A DNA stretch of 25,903 bases from Bacteroidales bacterium UBA5382 (lineage in GTDB: Bacteria > Bacteroidota > Bacteroidia > Bacteroidales > Dysgonomonadaceae): contig DHOU01000038.1 in the NCBI GenBank assembly GCA_002409745.1, positions 1 to 25,903 of the forward strand, read 5' to 3'. The notes beneath the pieces are model-generated. The model was not told where the DNA came from. It saw only the letters and a list, made by a program, of their open reading frames with translations, and searched no databases. A program made the position numbers and the translations under genes. Of this stretch, positions 8,320 to 15,880 are shown one piece after another; the stretch's first letter is position 1, and each line of letters opens with the position of its first letter.

Positions 8320-8476
8320 ATATATGCGTGGATTTACATTTTCATGGAAACGTTTTTTAGGTATTACACAAGCAAAGCAACAACTGGCCCGTAAAACAGG
8401 AATTCCCATGACCAAACAGGGTGTGGAACGAAAAATAGGAAGCATAATAGTAAAATCTATTTTGGGTAAAAAATAA
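8309..8476 (+). CDS. Small basic hypothetical protein (55 aa)
   Basis: A 55-residue Lys/Arg-rich ORF starting at an ATG inside the end of the preceding membrane-protein gene (11-base overlap, different frame). It contains FSFSWKR-like (FTFSWKR), GITQAKQQLARKTGIP and KQGVERKIG motifs. I recall similar short basic proteins with a FSWKR...GI...RxTGIPxTxxGxxRKIG pattern annotated as hypothetical in other Bacteroides-group genomes, which supports a real gene. High charge suggests nucleic-acid or membrane-surface contact, but no function is known. It marks the end of the packed gene run. Confidence 0.5.
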   Translation: MKNKYMRGFTFSWKRFLGITQAKQQLARKTGIPMTKQGVERKIGSIIVKSILGKK

Positions 8477-8491
8477 AGATAGGATAATGGT

Positions 8492-8689
8492 ATGATTGGT
8501 CGCGAGGTGACTAACCAATTGGCAAAGAAATATCTGGATTTGGCAGAGAGAAAAAGGAACCGTTATGATAAAACGGGAAAATTAATTAATTGAGCCGGTT
8601 GTTAAACCGCATCCTATAACGAAAGAGGGCGTACATTTTAAGCCGATTACACGTATATCTCAAAATCTTTATTTAATTTTGAATTTATA
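8492..8689 (+). pseudogene. Probable frameshifted small gene remnant
   Basis: An ATG at 8492 opens a 33-residue frame (MIGREVTNQLAKK... to TGA at 8591). In the neighbouring frame, without a start codon, the reading continues as EPVVKPHPITKEGVHF and on to a TAA near 8687-8689. The two pieces look like one short coding sequence broken by a frameshift near 8590. I do not recognise the product. It lies just upstream of the broken Fic gene and may belong to the same decaying module. Confidence 0.3.
8674..8681 (+). promoter_or_regulatory. Possible -7 box for the Fic remnant
   Basis: TAATTTTG fits TAnnTTTG and lies 20 bases before the ATG at 8702. The area is so A/T-rich that a chance match is possible, and no -33 box is clear. 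Confidence 0.3.
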
Positions 8690-8701
8690 ATTTGTACGGA
8701 A

Positions 8702-9414
8702 ATGGAAGAAGATATTAAAAAAATAAAGGATGAATATATTCATCTGACGAGGGGGAATATCGATTATGATAAATTCAATAATTATTTAATAACCCATCAT
8801 TCAACAGCTATCGAAGGTTCAACGTTAAGTTATCAGGAAATTATACTGTTGTTGGAAAATGGAATTACTCCCGGGGATGGAAAGCCGTTTGAATAGCTTT
8901 TAATGGCGAAAGACCATTTGGAGGCATTGAAATATACGCTTAAGCTGGCTTTGATTTATCAAAATGAGAGTTTAGAAAAGGGAGCGTTCATATCGGCATA
9001 CGTTCTTTTGCAAATTATGTAAAAGTTCCCGGATTAGTAAACGAACTTGTTGAGTATATTAATGCAAACATCAATGAAAAACAAGACTTTATAGAAAATA
9101 GCATATTGGCGTTTGATGCTCATTTTCAAATGGCTTCTATTCATCCTTTTGCCGATGGGAACGGGCGTCTCTCACGCTTAATCATGAATTATATCCAACA
9201 TTATGGCGGACATCCTGTAACACCGGTATTGTCAGGTGACAAAAAACTATATTTCGAAGCCCTTGAAGAGACGAAAAATAAACAAGACCCTGCCATTTTT
9301 AGGGAATTTATGTTTAGCCAGTCGTTGAAATATTTTAAATCGGAAATACACACTCTGACCAAAGAACAAACTTTAAAACAAGATAAAGGAAAAGGATTGC
9401 CTTTTTTATTCTGA
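8702..9414 (+). pseudogene. Broken Fic-family (AMPylase) gene
   Basis: The pieces of a Fic protein are recognisable in two frames. The first 64 codons carry an inhibitory helix motif of the (S/T)xxxE(G/N) type (STAIEGS), then a TAG at 8894-8896 interrupts. The same frame continues past it (LLMAKDHLEALKY) to about 8980. The frame then changes, and the sequence resumes at SVHIGIRSFANYVKVP. About 35-45 residues expected between these blocks in intact relatives are missing, so a deletion with frameshift lies near 8977-8983. The core motif HPFADGNGRLSR (about 9139-9174) is intact and would bind the phosphates of ATP. Intact relatives transfer AMP to protein hydroxyls and can act as toxins. With one nonsense codon and one deletion, this copy should be inactive unless it is read from an internal start; the C-terminal fragment from 9106 would lack the domain's N-terminal helices. 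Confidence 0.8.
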
Positions 9415-9805
9415 ACTTTTTTCTATCCGTTGATATGACAGAAAAAGAGTTAATCCCATCCGGGCAAGGAAAAATGACGAAGCTAACAAAACGAATAATT
9501 TGTCGCTACGAGTTCTTTTGCCGCCTCTTCCTGCATGGCGATACATAAAATGCAGAAGAAATAATTGTGAATGCCTAGATAAATACGTACATTAGAAGAA
9601 GTAAGAACGAGCGTATACAAGCATATCGATACGCTTTTTGCTAAATGAAAATCATTTACCATTATAGGGGTTGTCTTCGAAAGCCACTACTTCGGGAAAT
9701 TTTTTCATTTAATCGATAATTTCCTTTCTTTCCGGTGTGAGGGCGCCTATTTGTACAATAACTTTCTCATTCCTTGCTCGAACCTCTATCAGCCCTGTCG
9801 TCAGT
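9415..9805. other. Gene-poor stretch with a possible decayed ORF on the minus strand
   Basis: No intact gene is seen in these ~390 bases. On the minus strand, reading from about 9797 down to 9652, a frame gives LIEVRARNEKVIVQIGALTPE, meets a TAA at 9709-9711 and continues as MKKFPEVVAFEDNPYNGK to a TGA at 9652. The composition is protein-like, so this may be the tail of a dead gene downstream of the toxin gene. I do not recognise it. Confidence 0.25.
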
Positions 9806-10084
9806 CTACTTATCGTTATAATGCCCCCAAAGAGAAATGACGAAAACCGTAATTTTAGAATTTTCGATAGTATATAACATCCGATGCCTATCGTCGATAC
9901 TCCTTGACCAAATAGCTGCTTGTTGGTGTTTTAATTGATGCGGTTTTCCTGTACCTGTCTCCGGATGGATTTCCAATTCTTGAAATAACTTAAAGATTTT
10001 TTTTAAGAGGATTTTATTACCGGCTTTATGGTGTTTCGCTAAATGTTCTTCGGCAGTAGGGTCTAATTCTATAAAATATTTCAT
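9806..10084 (-). CDS. yoeB: YoeB/Txe-family mRNA interferase toxin
   Basis: A 92-residue RelE-superfamily toxin, expected to cut mRNA in the ribosomal A site. Family features are GTGKPxxLK (44-52), WSRSIDDRHRMLY (59-71) with the conserved Arg and His, and the C-terminal GHY (His88-Tyr89) typical of YoeB. Its length is near the 84-90 residues usual for YoeB. Its ATG overlaps the antitoxin TGA (ATGA), so it is translationally coupled behind the antitoxin. It looks intact. ParE or plain RelE are less likely because of the WSRxID and terminal HY signatures. Confidence 0.88.
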   Translation of the reverse strand: MKYFIELDPTAEEHLAKHHKAGNKILLKKIFKLFQELEIHPETGTGKPHQLKHQQAAIWSRSIDDRHRMLYTIENSKITVFVISLWGHYNDK

Positions 10085-10332
10085 AGTCCCGTCTTGATAC
10101 GAAGTTCTTCTATCGTATACCGCTTAGTTTTTCCTGATTTTATATTTTCTAACCCTTGCTTTATGATGGCATCTAACTCGTCTTTACTCATCAATGTGTC
10201 ATCTTCTGTTATCGGGACAAGCTTAAAGCTCCCTTTAGCTCTTGATTTTAATATCACATCTTCACCATTGGCAGCCAGATGGAGGTATTTTCCCAACTTA
10301 TCTCTGAATTCTCTTGTGCTGATTACTAACAT
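10081..10332 (-). CDS. Phd/YefM-family antitoxin
   Basis: An 83-residue antitoxin. The N-terminus (MLVISTREFRDKLGKYLHLA, then NGEDVILKS) is the DNA-binding fold of Phd/YefM proteins, and the Lys/Glu-rich C-terminal half is the flexible toxin-binding arm. It would neutralise the overlapping YoeB-type toxin and, with it, repress its own promoter just upstream. The stop codon overlaps the toxin start by 4 bases. Confidence 0.87.
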   Translation of the reverse strand: MLVISTREFRDKLGKYLHLAANGEDVILKSRAKGSFKLVPITEDDTLMSKDELDAIIKQGLENIKSGKTKRYTIEELRIKTGL

Positions 10333-10379
10333 ATTCTTTTTATTTTTGCGGGTGCTAAAATGTGTACCAATTCGGTGTG

Positions 10380-10411
10380 CAAATATAGAGTATTATTCTT
10401 ATCCAAGCAAA
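10380..10411 (-). promoter_or_regulatory. Promoter of the toxin-antitoxin pair
   Basis: On the minus strand TATATTTG (10380-10387) matches the Bacteroidetes -7 box exactly, and TTTG (10408-10411) stands 20 bases upstream as the -33 box. This is one of the two best promoters in the window. Between it and the antitoxin start, bases 10361-10380 hold an imperfect inverted repeat (ACC-aattc-GGT core) that could be the operator for autoregulation. Confidence 0.65.
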
Positions 10412-10440
10412 ATCTTTTTATTCAAAGATTTTTTTTCCAC

Positions 10441-10752
10441 CGTTTTAAGCATTGTTTTTCACTCCAAAAACTTTTAAAACCCCATTTAAGGGTTAAAAAA
10501 GTACTTTCCAAACGTTGGAAGCACTATTTCGACCTTTAAATGGGGCTTCCAACGTTTGGAAAGTCCCATTTTAAGCTTATTCCGGTACTTCAAAAGTTTT
10601 TTAAGCTATAAAATATGCCTGTTTGGGTACTCAAACAATCATTTTAGCCCTATTTTAAGCTTAAAATAGTACTCGAACACGCGTCTTACCTATAATTTAA
10701 GCTTAAAATGATACAAATCCGATCGTTTTACCCATAATATAAGCTTAAAATG
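10441..10752. repeat. Intergenic palindromic repeat array
   Basis: This gene-free stretch is filled with related palindromes. TTTTAAGCTTAAAA-type cores occur with AAGCTT (or AAGCTA) at 10573, 10603, 10657, 10699 and 10741. The best copy is an 18-base perfect palindrome at 10651-10668. The last three are spaced exactly 42 bases, and between cores a second word recurs (GTACT-C-AAAC...CGTTTTACCC, degenerate). Upstream of these is the 20-base inverted repeat listed separately. No coding potential is visible. It lies between the toxin-antitoxin promoter and the 3' end of the his operon. Confidence 0.7.
10503..10564. repeat. Perfect 20-bp inverted repeat with 22-bp spacer
   Basis: ACTTTCCAAACGTTGGAAGC (10503-10522) is the exact reverse complement of bases 10545-10564. 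Each arm also holds its own near-palindrome, TTCCAA-ACG-TTGGAA, so the element can fold as one long hairpin or two small ones. A looser outer pairing (CCCCATTTAAGG with CCTTTAAATGGGG) lies around it. No T-tract follows on either strand, so a terminator is not the best reading. Confidence 0.8.
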
Positions 10753-10775
10753 GCCCCGGCGCAGTTCGCCGAGGC
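10753..10775 (-). terminator. Likely his operon terminator hairpin
   Basis: Arms GCCCCGGCG (10753-10761) and CGCCGAGGC (10767-10775) pair at 8 of 9 positions around a 5-base loop, 16 bases past the hisIE stop. On the minus strand the hairpin is followed by CATTTTAAG, only a weak T-tract, so efficiency is uncertain. Confidence 0.5.
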
Positions 10776-10791
10776 AAAAAAGAACCTTACA

Positions 10792-11382
10792 TTACCGGTG
10801 CCGCCCGAGTAGTACCTCCTCGATATCCTCGAGACGCAGGTTTTTCGTCTTGAGCAGGATGAGGAAATGGTATAACAAGTCGGCCGCTTCGTTTTTAAAC
10901 AAGTCGAGATTGTCGTCTTTGGCTTCGATGACCAACTCCACGGCCTCTTCGCCCACCTTTTGCGCCACTTTGTTCACGCCGCGGCCGAAAAGGCGGCTTG
11001 TGTACGAGCCTTCGGGGTTTTCGGTGATACGTTGCTCGATGACCTTCTCCAATTCGTAGAGGAATCCTTTTGATGACTTGTCGCCGAAACAGGATGTGGC
11101 GCCCGTGTGGCATGTCGGTCCCTGCGGATACGCCAGCACGAGTATCGCGTCGTTGTCGCAATCGGTGAGGATGCGGTCGACCGTCAGGTAATTGCCCGAT
11201 GTTTCGCCTTTTGTCCACAGGCGGTTTTTACTGCGGCTGAAAAAAGTCACTTTGCCTTCTTGTTCGGTTTTTGTGAGCGCTTCTTGGTTCATAAACCCCA
11301 GCATGAGCACTTGCAGCGTGTCGGCATGCTGTATAATGGCGGGTACCAGCCCGTCGGTCGATTTTGAAAAATCTACTTTCAT
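10792..11382 (-). CDS. hisIE: Bifunctional phosphoribosyl-AMP cyclohydrolase / phosphoribosyl-ATP pyrophosphatase
   Basis: A 196-residue fusion catalysing the second and third steps of histidine synthesis. The N-terminal HisI part (about 1-105) shows WTKGETSGN, the metal-binding DCDND (74-78) and the zinc cysteines Cys91 and Cys98 ([11 protein letters not shown]). The C-terminal HisE part (about 110-196) shows GSYTSRLF and the VGEEAVEL pyrophosphatase motif (143-150) with conserved acidic residues. Last gene of the operon; its ATG overlaps the hisF TGA by 4 bases. Intact, with the usual fusion length of about 200. Confidence 0.97.
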   Translation of the reverse strand: MKVDFSKSTDGLVPAIIQHADTLQVLMLGFMNQEALTKTEQEGKVTFFSRSKNRLWTKGETSGNYLTVDRILTDCDNDAILVLAYPQGPTCHTGATSCFGDKSSKGFLYELEKVIEQRITENPEGSYTSRLFGRGVNKVAQKVGEEAVELVIEAKDDNLDLFKNEAADLLYHFLILLKTKNLRLEDIEEVLLGRHR

Positions 11383-12131
11383 CGTACTTCTATGTTTTGT
11401 TCTTTTAAAAATTGTTTCAATTGAGGGATGGAGACTTCTCCGAAATGGAAGATGCTGGCGGCCAGTCCCGCGGCGGCTTTCGTCTCGCGGAAGAGGCGGG
11501 CGAAGTGTCCGGGCGCTCCGGCGCCTCCCGAGGCGATAACCGGAATATTGACGGCCGAGGCCACGGCATCGGTGATGTCGAGCGCGAAACCGCTCTTCAC
11601 GCCGTCGTTGTTCATCGACGTAAGCAGGATTTCGCCCGCTCCGCGCCGTTCACCCTCCGCGGCCCACTCGACGGCGCGCAACGGGGTGGGGGTATGGCCC
11701 CCGTGGGTATAGACGATCCATTCGTCGCCCAAGCGCTTCGTGTCGATAGCCAACACCACACATTGGCTGCCGAATTGCGCCGCGATTTCCGTAATGAGTT
11801 CGGGGCGTTGTACCGCCGACGAATTGACGCTCACTTTATCAGCGCCGGCGAGGATGATGGCGCGGGCGTCGTCGACCGAGTGAATGCCGCCGCCCACCGT
11901 AAACGGGATGTTGATTTCTTTCGCAATGCGCGTGACGAGTTCCGTCAGCGTTTTGCGCTTCTCGATAGTGGCGGTGATGTCCAGAAAGACCAGTTCGTCG
12001 GCGCCTTCCTGCACGTAACGTTTGGCGAGTTCCACCGGATCGCCGGCATCGCGGATATTGACAAAATTGATGCCTTTAACGGTACGCCCGTTTTGAATGT
12101 CGAGGCAGGGAATGATTCTTTTCTTAAGCAT
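11379..12131 (-). CDS. hisF: Imidazole glycerol phosphate synthase cyclase subunit
   Basis: A 250-residue (beta/alpha)8-barrel that uses ammonia from HisH to turn PRFAR into imidazole glycerol phosphate and AICAR. It starts [12 protein letters not shown] with catalytic Asp11; the second catalytic aspartate is Asp130 in LAIDT. Phosphate-binding motifs GGGIHS (80-85) and ASGGAG are present. It lies 21 bases after the hisA stop, in a spacer made of AATTAGCA-like octamers, and overlaps hisIE by 4 bases. No anomalies. Confidence 0.97.
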   Translation of the reverse strand: MLKKRIIPCLDIQNGRTVKGINFVNIRDAGDPVELAKRYVQEGADELVFLDITATIEKRKTLTELVTRIAKEINIPFTVGGGIHSVDDARAIILAGADKVSVNSSAVQRPELITEIAAQFGSQCVVLAIDTKRLGDEWIVYTHGGHTPTPLRAVEWAAEGERRGAGEILLTSMNNDGVKSGFALDITDAVASAVNIPVIASGGAGAPGHFARLFRETKAAAGLAASIFHFGEVSIPQLKQFLKEQNIEVR

Positions 12132-12143
12132 GAATATTGATGT

Positions 12144-12175
12144 GCTAATATGCTAATTTGCTAATTCGCTAATTT
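12144..12175. repeat. Octamer array GCTAATTT across the hisA stop codon
   Basis: Four octamers (GCTAATAT, GCTAATTT, GCTAATTC, GCTAATTT) run without gap. They include the hisA stop codon (12153-12155) and encode the last residues of HisA (SELAN), so the array reaches into the coding region. Similar octamers lie at the hisC stop. Confidence 0.75.
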
Positions 12176-12860
12176 TAATTCTTCCTTCGTAGATCGCTTT
12201 GCCGATGATGGCTCCTTCGCAGCCGATGCGTTGCAGGGCATGCAGGTCATCGATGGATGAAATGCCGCCGCTCGCGATAAGACGTACGCCGGTTTTGGCG
12301 ATGATCTCTTCGTACAATTCGGTGGCGGGGCCTTGCAGCATGCCGTCTTTCGAAATATCGGTACAGATGACGTATTGCACGCCTTTTTCTTCGTATCCGG
12401 CAATGAAATCGAGCACGTCGGTGTCGGAATGCTCCTGCCATCCGTGCGTGGCGATGCGGCGATGCATACAATCGGCACCCAGGATGATACGGTCGCTTCC
12501 ATAGGCGGCAAGCCAGTCGAGAAACCGTTCGGGATGACGGGCGGCGATGCTTCCCGCCGTCACCTGATGCGCCCCGTTGTCGAAAGCGGCGCGTACATCG
12601 TCATCGGACTTGATGCCGCCGCCGAAATCGACCTGCAACGACGTCTTCGTGGCGATATCGCGCAGCACCTTGTGGTTGACGATATGGTCGGATTTGGCGC
12701 CGTCGAGGTCTACCACATGCACATACCGCAGGCCGTGGTCTTCAAACGCTTTCGCCACGTCGAGCGGGCTGGCGTTGTAAACCTTTTGCGTGCGGTAATC
12801 GCCTTTGGTCAGGCGCACGCACTTACCGTCGATAATATCGATAGCCGGAATCAGTCTCAT
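12153..12860 (-). CDS. hisA: ProFAR isomerase
   Basis: A 235-residue (beta/alpha)8-barrel isomerase that converts ProFAR to PRFAR, step four of the pathway. It shows [12 protein letters not shown] with catalytic Asp8, the second Asp130 in LGADC, GGGIKS (80-85) and ASGGISS near the C-terminus. Its start overlaps the hisH stop (ATGA). The last codons lie within a TTAGCAAA-type octamer repeat, so the final residues (ISELAN) may be repeat-derived and are beyond the conserved fold. Confidence 0.96.
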   Translation of the reverse strand: MRLIPAIDIIDGKCVRLTKGDYRTQKVYNASPLDVAKAFEDHGLRYVHVVDLDGAKSDHIVNHKVLRDIATKTSLQVDFGGGIKSDDDVRAAFDNGAHQVTAGSIAARHPERFLDWLAAYGSDRIILGADCMHRRIATHGWQEHSDTDVLDFIAGYEEKGVQYVICTDISKDGMLQGPATELYEEIIAKTGVRLIASGGISSIDDLHALQRIGCEGAIIGKAIYEGRIKISELAN

Positions 12861-13441
12861 GAGGGGATTGTTAAAAAGTTTTTCAATATTCGCTCTCCCA
12901 CGCCGGCCGATTTTTCGGGATGAAACTGTACGGCGTAGAAATTATCCTTCTGCATGGCTGCGCTGAAGGGCAGGATGTAGTTGCAAACGGCTATCGTGTC
13001 GCGGCAAATGCCGGCATAATAGCTGTGGACGAAATATACCGTGTCCGCAGCGCCGAAGCCGTCGAAAAGCGTGCCCCGCGTATTCGTCAGGTTGTCCCAT
13101 CCGATGTGCGGCACGATATCTTCGGGCGGAAATTTGCGGACTTGTGCGTCGAAAATGCCGAGGCCGTCCGCATCGCCTTCTTCGGAATGGTTGCACAGCA
13201 GTTGCTGCCCGAGGCAGATGCCCAATACCGGTTGCTGCAATGAACGGATGACCGTGTCGAGGCCCTTTTCGCGGAGATGGCGCATGGCCGAATGCGCTTC
13301 GCCCACGCCCGGCAGGATGACTTTGTCGGCTTGCCGCAGTTGCTCGCGGTTGTCGGTGACGAGGCACGGATAGCCGAGGCGTTCCACGGCATTTCTGACC
13401 GAGGCGATGTTGCCGGCGTTGTATTGTATAATTGCTATCAT
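12857..13441 (-). CDS. hisH: Imidazole glycerol phosphate synthase glutaminase subunit
   Basis: A 194-residue class I glutamine amidotransferase that supplies ammonia to HisF. The nucleophile is Cys76 in GICLGQQLL, and the His174-Glu176 pair lies in FHPEKS. PGVGE (45-49) is also typical. It overlaps hisB by one base (TAATG) and hisA by four. Its gene is separated from hisF by hisA, as in many his operons; the two proteins form one complex. Confidence 0.97.
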   Translation of the reverse strand: MIAIIQYNAGNIASVRNAVERLGYPCLVTDNREQLRQADKVILPGVGEAHSAMRHLREKGLDTVIRSLQQPVLGICLGQQLLCNHSEEGDADGLGIFDAQVRKFPPEDIVPHIGWDNLTNTRGTLFDGFGAADTVYFVHSYYAGICRDTIAVCNYILPFSAAMQKDNFYAVQFHPEKSAGVGERILKNFLTIPS

Positions 13442-14532
13442 TATAACACTCCTTTCGTACTTGGGATTCCTCCTCCTTCGCCCCTTTTCACCGCCATGCG
13501 GATGGCTTTGGCAAAGGCTTTGAAAATCGATTCGATCTTATGGTGTTCGTTATCGCCTTCGGCTTGTATGTTGAGGTTGCAGCGGGCGTTGTCGGTAAAC
13601 GATTTGAAGAAATGCAGGAACATTTCGGTGGGCATATCGCCTATTTTCTCGCGCCGGAAATCGGCGTTCCATACCAGCCAGGGTCGTCCGCCGAAATCGA
13701 TGGCCACCTGCGCCAGACAATCGTCCATCGGCAAGAGAAACCCATAGCGTTCAATCCCTTTTTTCGATGCGAGAGCCCGGTTGAACGCTTCGCCCAGCGC
13801 GATGGCCGTATCTTCGATGGTGTGGTGCTCATCGACCTGCAGGTCGCCTTTCACCTGCACCGTGAGGTCGACCGATCCGTGGCGCGCAATCTGTTCGAGC
13901 ATGTGGTCGAAGAATCCGAGGCTCGTGGAAATACTGCTTTTGCCCGTTCCGTCGAGGTTGACGGAAACGAATATCGAGGTCTCCGATGTATGGCGTTCTA
14001 CCGATGCTTGTCGCGGTTCCGCTTTCAGGAAACGATAAATCTCGCTCCAGTCGGGGGTGGATAACGCGGCTTCGGGATGACTCTCCTTATTTAGGTAAAT
14101 CGCCCGGCAACCGATGTTTTCGGCCAGTAGTATATCTGTCGGACGGTCGCCGATGACAAACGACGCGGGCAGATTGTAGCCTCCCTTCAGGTAGTGTGTC
14201 AACAGTCCCGTCCCCGGCTTGCGGGTGGGGAGGTTGTCTTCGGGAAACGAGCGGTCGATAAGGATTTCGCTAAATACGATTCCTTCGTTCTTCAATGCCC
14301 GGATGATTTTGTTCTGTACGGGCCAAAAGGTCTCTTCGGGAAACGCCGCCGTGCCCAATCCATCCTGATTGCTCACCATCACCAGTTCATATTCCAGTTC
14401 GGCCGCGATGCGCGCCAGATTTTGGAACACGCCGGGGACAAACTCCAGCTTTTCGAGGCTGTCCACTTGATAATCTTCCGGCGGCTCTGTCACCAGCGTG
14501 CCGTCCCGGTCTATAAATAATACTTTTTTCAT
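13441..14532 (-). CDS. hisB: Bifunctional histidinol-phosphatase / imidazoleglycerol-phosphate dehydratase
   Basis: A 363-residue fusion. The N-terminal HAD phosphatase (about 1-165) shows DRDGT with Asp8 and Asp10, SNQDGLG (54-60) and GDRPTD (128-133). It removes phosphate from histidinol phosphate. The C-terminal dehydratase (about 183-363) shows [13 protein letters not shown], the metal motif DEHHTIED (234-241) and EHHKIES, and ends STKGVL as usual. The zinc loop of the E. coli phosphatase domain (Cys-x-His...Cys-x-Cys) is absent: the equivalent stretch reads [16 protein letters not shown] with no Cys or His. This may be common in the phylum. A 313-base spacer separates it from hisC. Confidence 0.96.
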   Translation of the reverse strand: MKKVLFIDRDGTLVTEPPEDYQVDSLEKLEFVPGVFQNLARIAAELEYELVMVSNQDGLGTAAFPEETFWPVQNKIIRALKNEGIVFSEILIDRSFPEDNLPTRKPGTGLLTHYLKGGYNLPASFVIGDRPTDILLAENIGCRAIYLNKESHPEAALSTPDWSEIYRFLKAEPRQASVERHTSETSIFVSVNLDGTGKSSISTSLGFFDHMLEQIARHGSVDLTVQVKGDLQVDEHHTIEDTAIALGEAFNRALASKKGIERYGFLLPMDDCLAQVAIDFGGRPWLVWNADFRREKIGDMPTEMFLHFFKSFTDNARCNLNIQAEGDNEHHKIESIFKAFAKAIRMAVKRGEGGGIPSTKGVL

Positions 14533-14845
14533 ATCTTTTTAGTCTTTAGTCTTTAGTCTCCGGTCTTTAGTCTCCGGTCTTCAGTCTCCGGTCTTCAGTC
14601 TCCGGTCTTCAGTCTCCGGTCTCCAGTCTTCAGTCTCCGGTCTTCGGTCTCTTGTCTCCAGTCTCTGGGCTCCGTCTAACGTTTGCAGTCAGCAATTCTT
14701 CCGGCTTCCGACTTCTTATTTCATCCGGTTGCCGTATCAAGGGCGAATCGGAATTCGCTCCTCCCAATACTAATCGGCACATCTCCTCATCCCCTCATTT
14801 GCCCATTTGCCCATCTGCTCATTTGCTAATATGCTCATTTGCTAA
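14533..14845. other. hisC-hisB spacer made largely of tandem repeats
   Basis: No gene is supported here. It holds the heptamer array at 14541-14673, a ~115-base stretch without clear features, and the octamer array at 14793-14848 that ends in the hisC stop codon. No terminator-like hairpin or convincing -7 box was seen on the minus strand, so hisB is probably still read from the upstream promoter. Confidence 0.6.
14541..14673. repeat. Heptamer array (RGTCTYY) x 19 upstream of hisB
   Basis: Nineteen consecutive 7-base units of the form AGTCTTT, AGTCTCC, GGTCTTC and similar, in exact 7-base register. Most differences between units are transitions. The array ends 8 bases before the hisB start on the transcribed (minus) strand, so the mRNA ahead of hisB is a purine-rich GAAGACC/GGAGACT repeat. 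Confidence 0.85.
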
Positions 14846-14848
14846 TTA
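14793..14848. repeat. Octamer array (GCYNATTT) x 7 ending in the hisC stop
   Basis: Seven 8-base units (CCTCATTT, GCCCATTT, GCCCATCT, GCTCATTT, GCTAATAT, GCTCATTT, GCTAATTA) run without gap. The last unit supplies the hisC stop codon (14846-14848). The wording resembles the array at the end of hisA. Confidence 0.75.
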
Positions 14849-15880
14849 GCACATCATTTCGAGTTCTTTCAGCAACTTGTCGTTTTCTTCGGGCGACCCG
14901 ACGGTGATGCGGATGCAGCCCGGCACTTGCGAATGGCGGTTGCGGACAATCACCTTCTTCTCCACCAGCCGGTCGTATACGCGATTGGCATCATCGACCT
15001 CCACCAACAGGAAATTAGCATCCGAAGGATATATTTTTTTCACGATGCCGATGCGCGGCAGTTCGTGCAGCAGCCGTTCTTTCTGTTCGAGAATGACGGA
15101 TAGCCGTTCCTCGAAGGCCTCCGGATGCGAAAGTGCGGCAAGGGCGGCCTCCTGATTGAGGCGGCTTACATTGTACGGCGGCTTCGTCTTGTCCATCAGC
15201 GCAATCAGCCGTTCCTGCGCAAAGGCAATGCCCACGCGCGCGCTTGCCAACGCCCAAGCCTTGCTGAAGGTCTGCATGACGATCAGGTTGGGATGCGTGG
15301 CCGTTCGGTTTTTCAGCGAGCGCCCCGGATAAAAGTCGATGTAGGCCTCGTCCACCACCACGATACCCGGAAAGGCGCGGATGACTTCCTCCACGCCGTT
15401 CAGCCCGTTGCCCGTGGGATTATTGGGCGAGCAGAGGAAGAGCAACTTCACCGACGGATCGGTTTGCGCCGTTTGCAGAATCGCGTCGGCGTTCAATTGA
15501 AACGATGCGGTAAGGGGAATGCGCCGGATAGCCACATCGTTGATATTCGCCGCCACTTCATACATTCCGTAAGTGGGCGGACAGATAATCACGCTATCCT
15601 TACCCGGCTCGCAAAAGATGCGGTACACCAAGTCGATGATTTCGTCGCTGCCGTTGCCGATGAACAGTTGCCCGGCAGGCACCCCTTTCACTTCGCTTAA
15701 AGCTTGTTTCAACGCCTTTTGATGCGGATCGGGATAGCGGTTGTATTCGCCGAAAGGATTTTCGTTGGCATCGAGGAAGATGCCTTCCTCGCCCGTAAAT
15801 TCGTCCCGGGCGCTCGAGTAGGGATGCAGCGCGAGGATGTTGGGGCGCACCGTTTTAGTCCATTCAAATGTTCGTTTCAT
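14846..15880 (-). CDS. hisC: Histidinol-phosphate aminotransferase
   Basis: A 344-residue PLP enzyme that transfers an amino group from glutamate to imidazole acetol phosphate. Visible features: ANENPFG (38-44), SPNNPTG (151-157), Asp177 in VDEAYIDF, and the PLP-binding Lys207 in TFSKAWALASARVG. The ATG at 15880 is chosen although the frame stays open upstream to 16156, because the upstream part is an Arg-rich shadow of hisD and the family N-terminus begins at MKRTFEW. Its start overlaps the hisD stop (ATGA). Intact. Confidence 0.96.
   Translation of the reverse strand: MKRTFEWTKTVRPNILALHPYSSARDEFTGEEGIFLDANENPFGEYNRYPDPHQKALKQALSEVKGVPAGQLFIGNGSDEIIDLVYRIFCEPGKDSVIICPPTYGMYEVAANINDVAIRRIPLTASFQLNADAILQTAQTDPSVKLLFLCSPNNPTGNGLNGVEEVIRAFPGIVVVDEAYIDFYPGRSLKNRTATHPNLIVMQTFSKAWALASARVGIAFAQERLIALMDKTKPPYNVSRLNQEAALAALSHPEAFEERLSVILEQKERLLHELPRIGIVKKIYPSDANFLLVEVDDANRVYDRLVEKKVIVRNRHSQVPGCIRITVGSPEENDKLLKELEMMC

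Noticed and set aside
10503..10564. Insertion-sequence terminal repeats
   Set aside because: Only 22 bases lie between the arms, with no transposase or target duplication visible.
10565..10752. CRISPR array
   Set aside because: Repeats are palindromic and degenerate, spacers resemble each other, and no cas genes are present.
11412..12140. Long plus-strand ORF opposite hisF
   Set aside because: Shadow ORF from G/C-rich codon use in hisF; composition is not protein-like and hisF is certain.
12333..14064. Plus-strand ORFs opposite hisA, hisH and hisB
   Set aside because: They overlap firmly assigned his genes throughout and show no family motifs.
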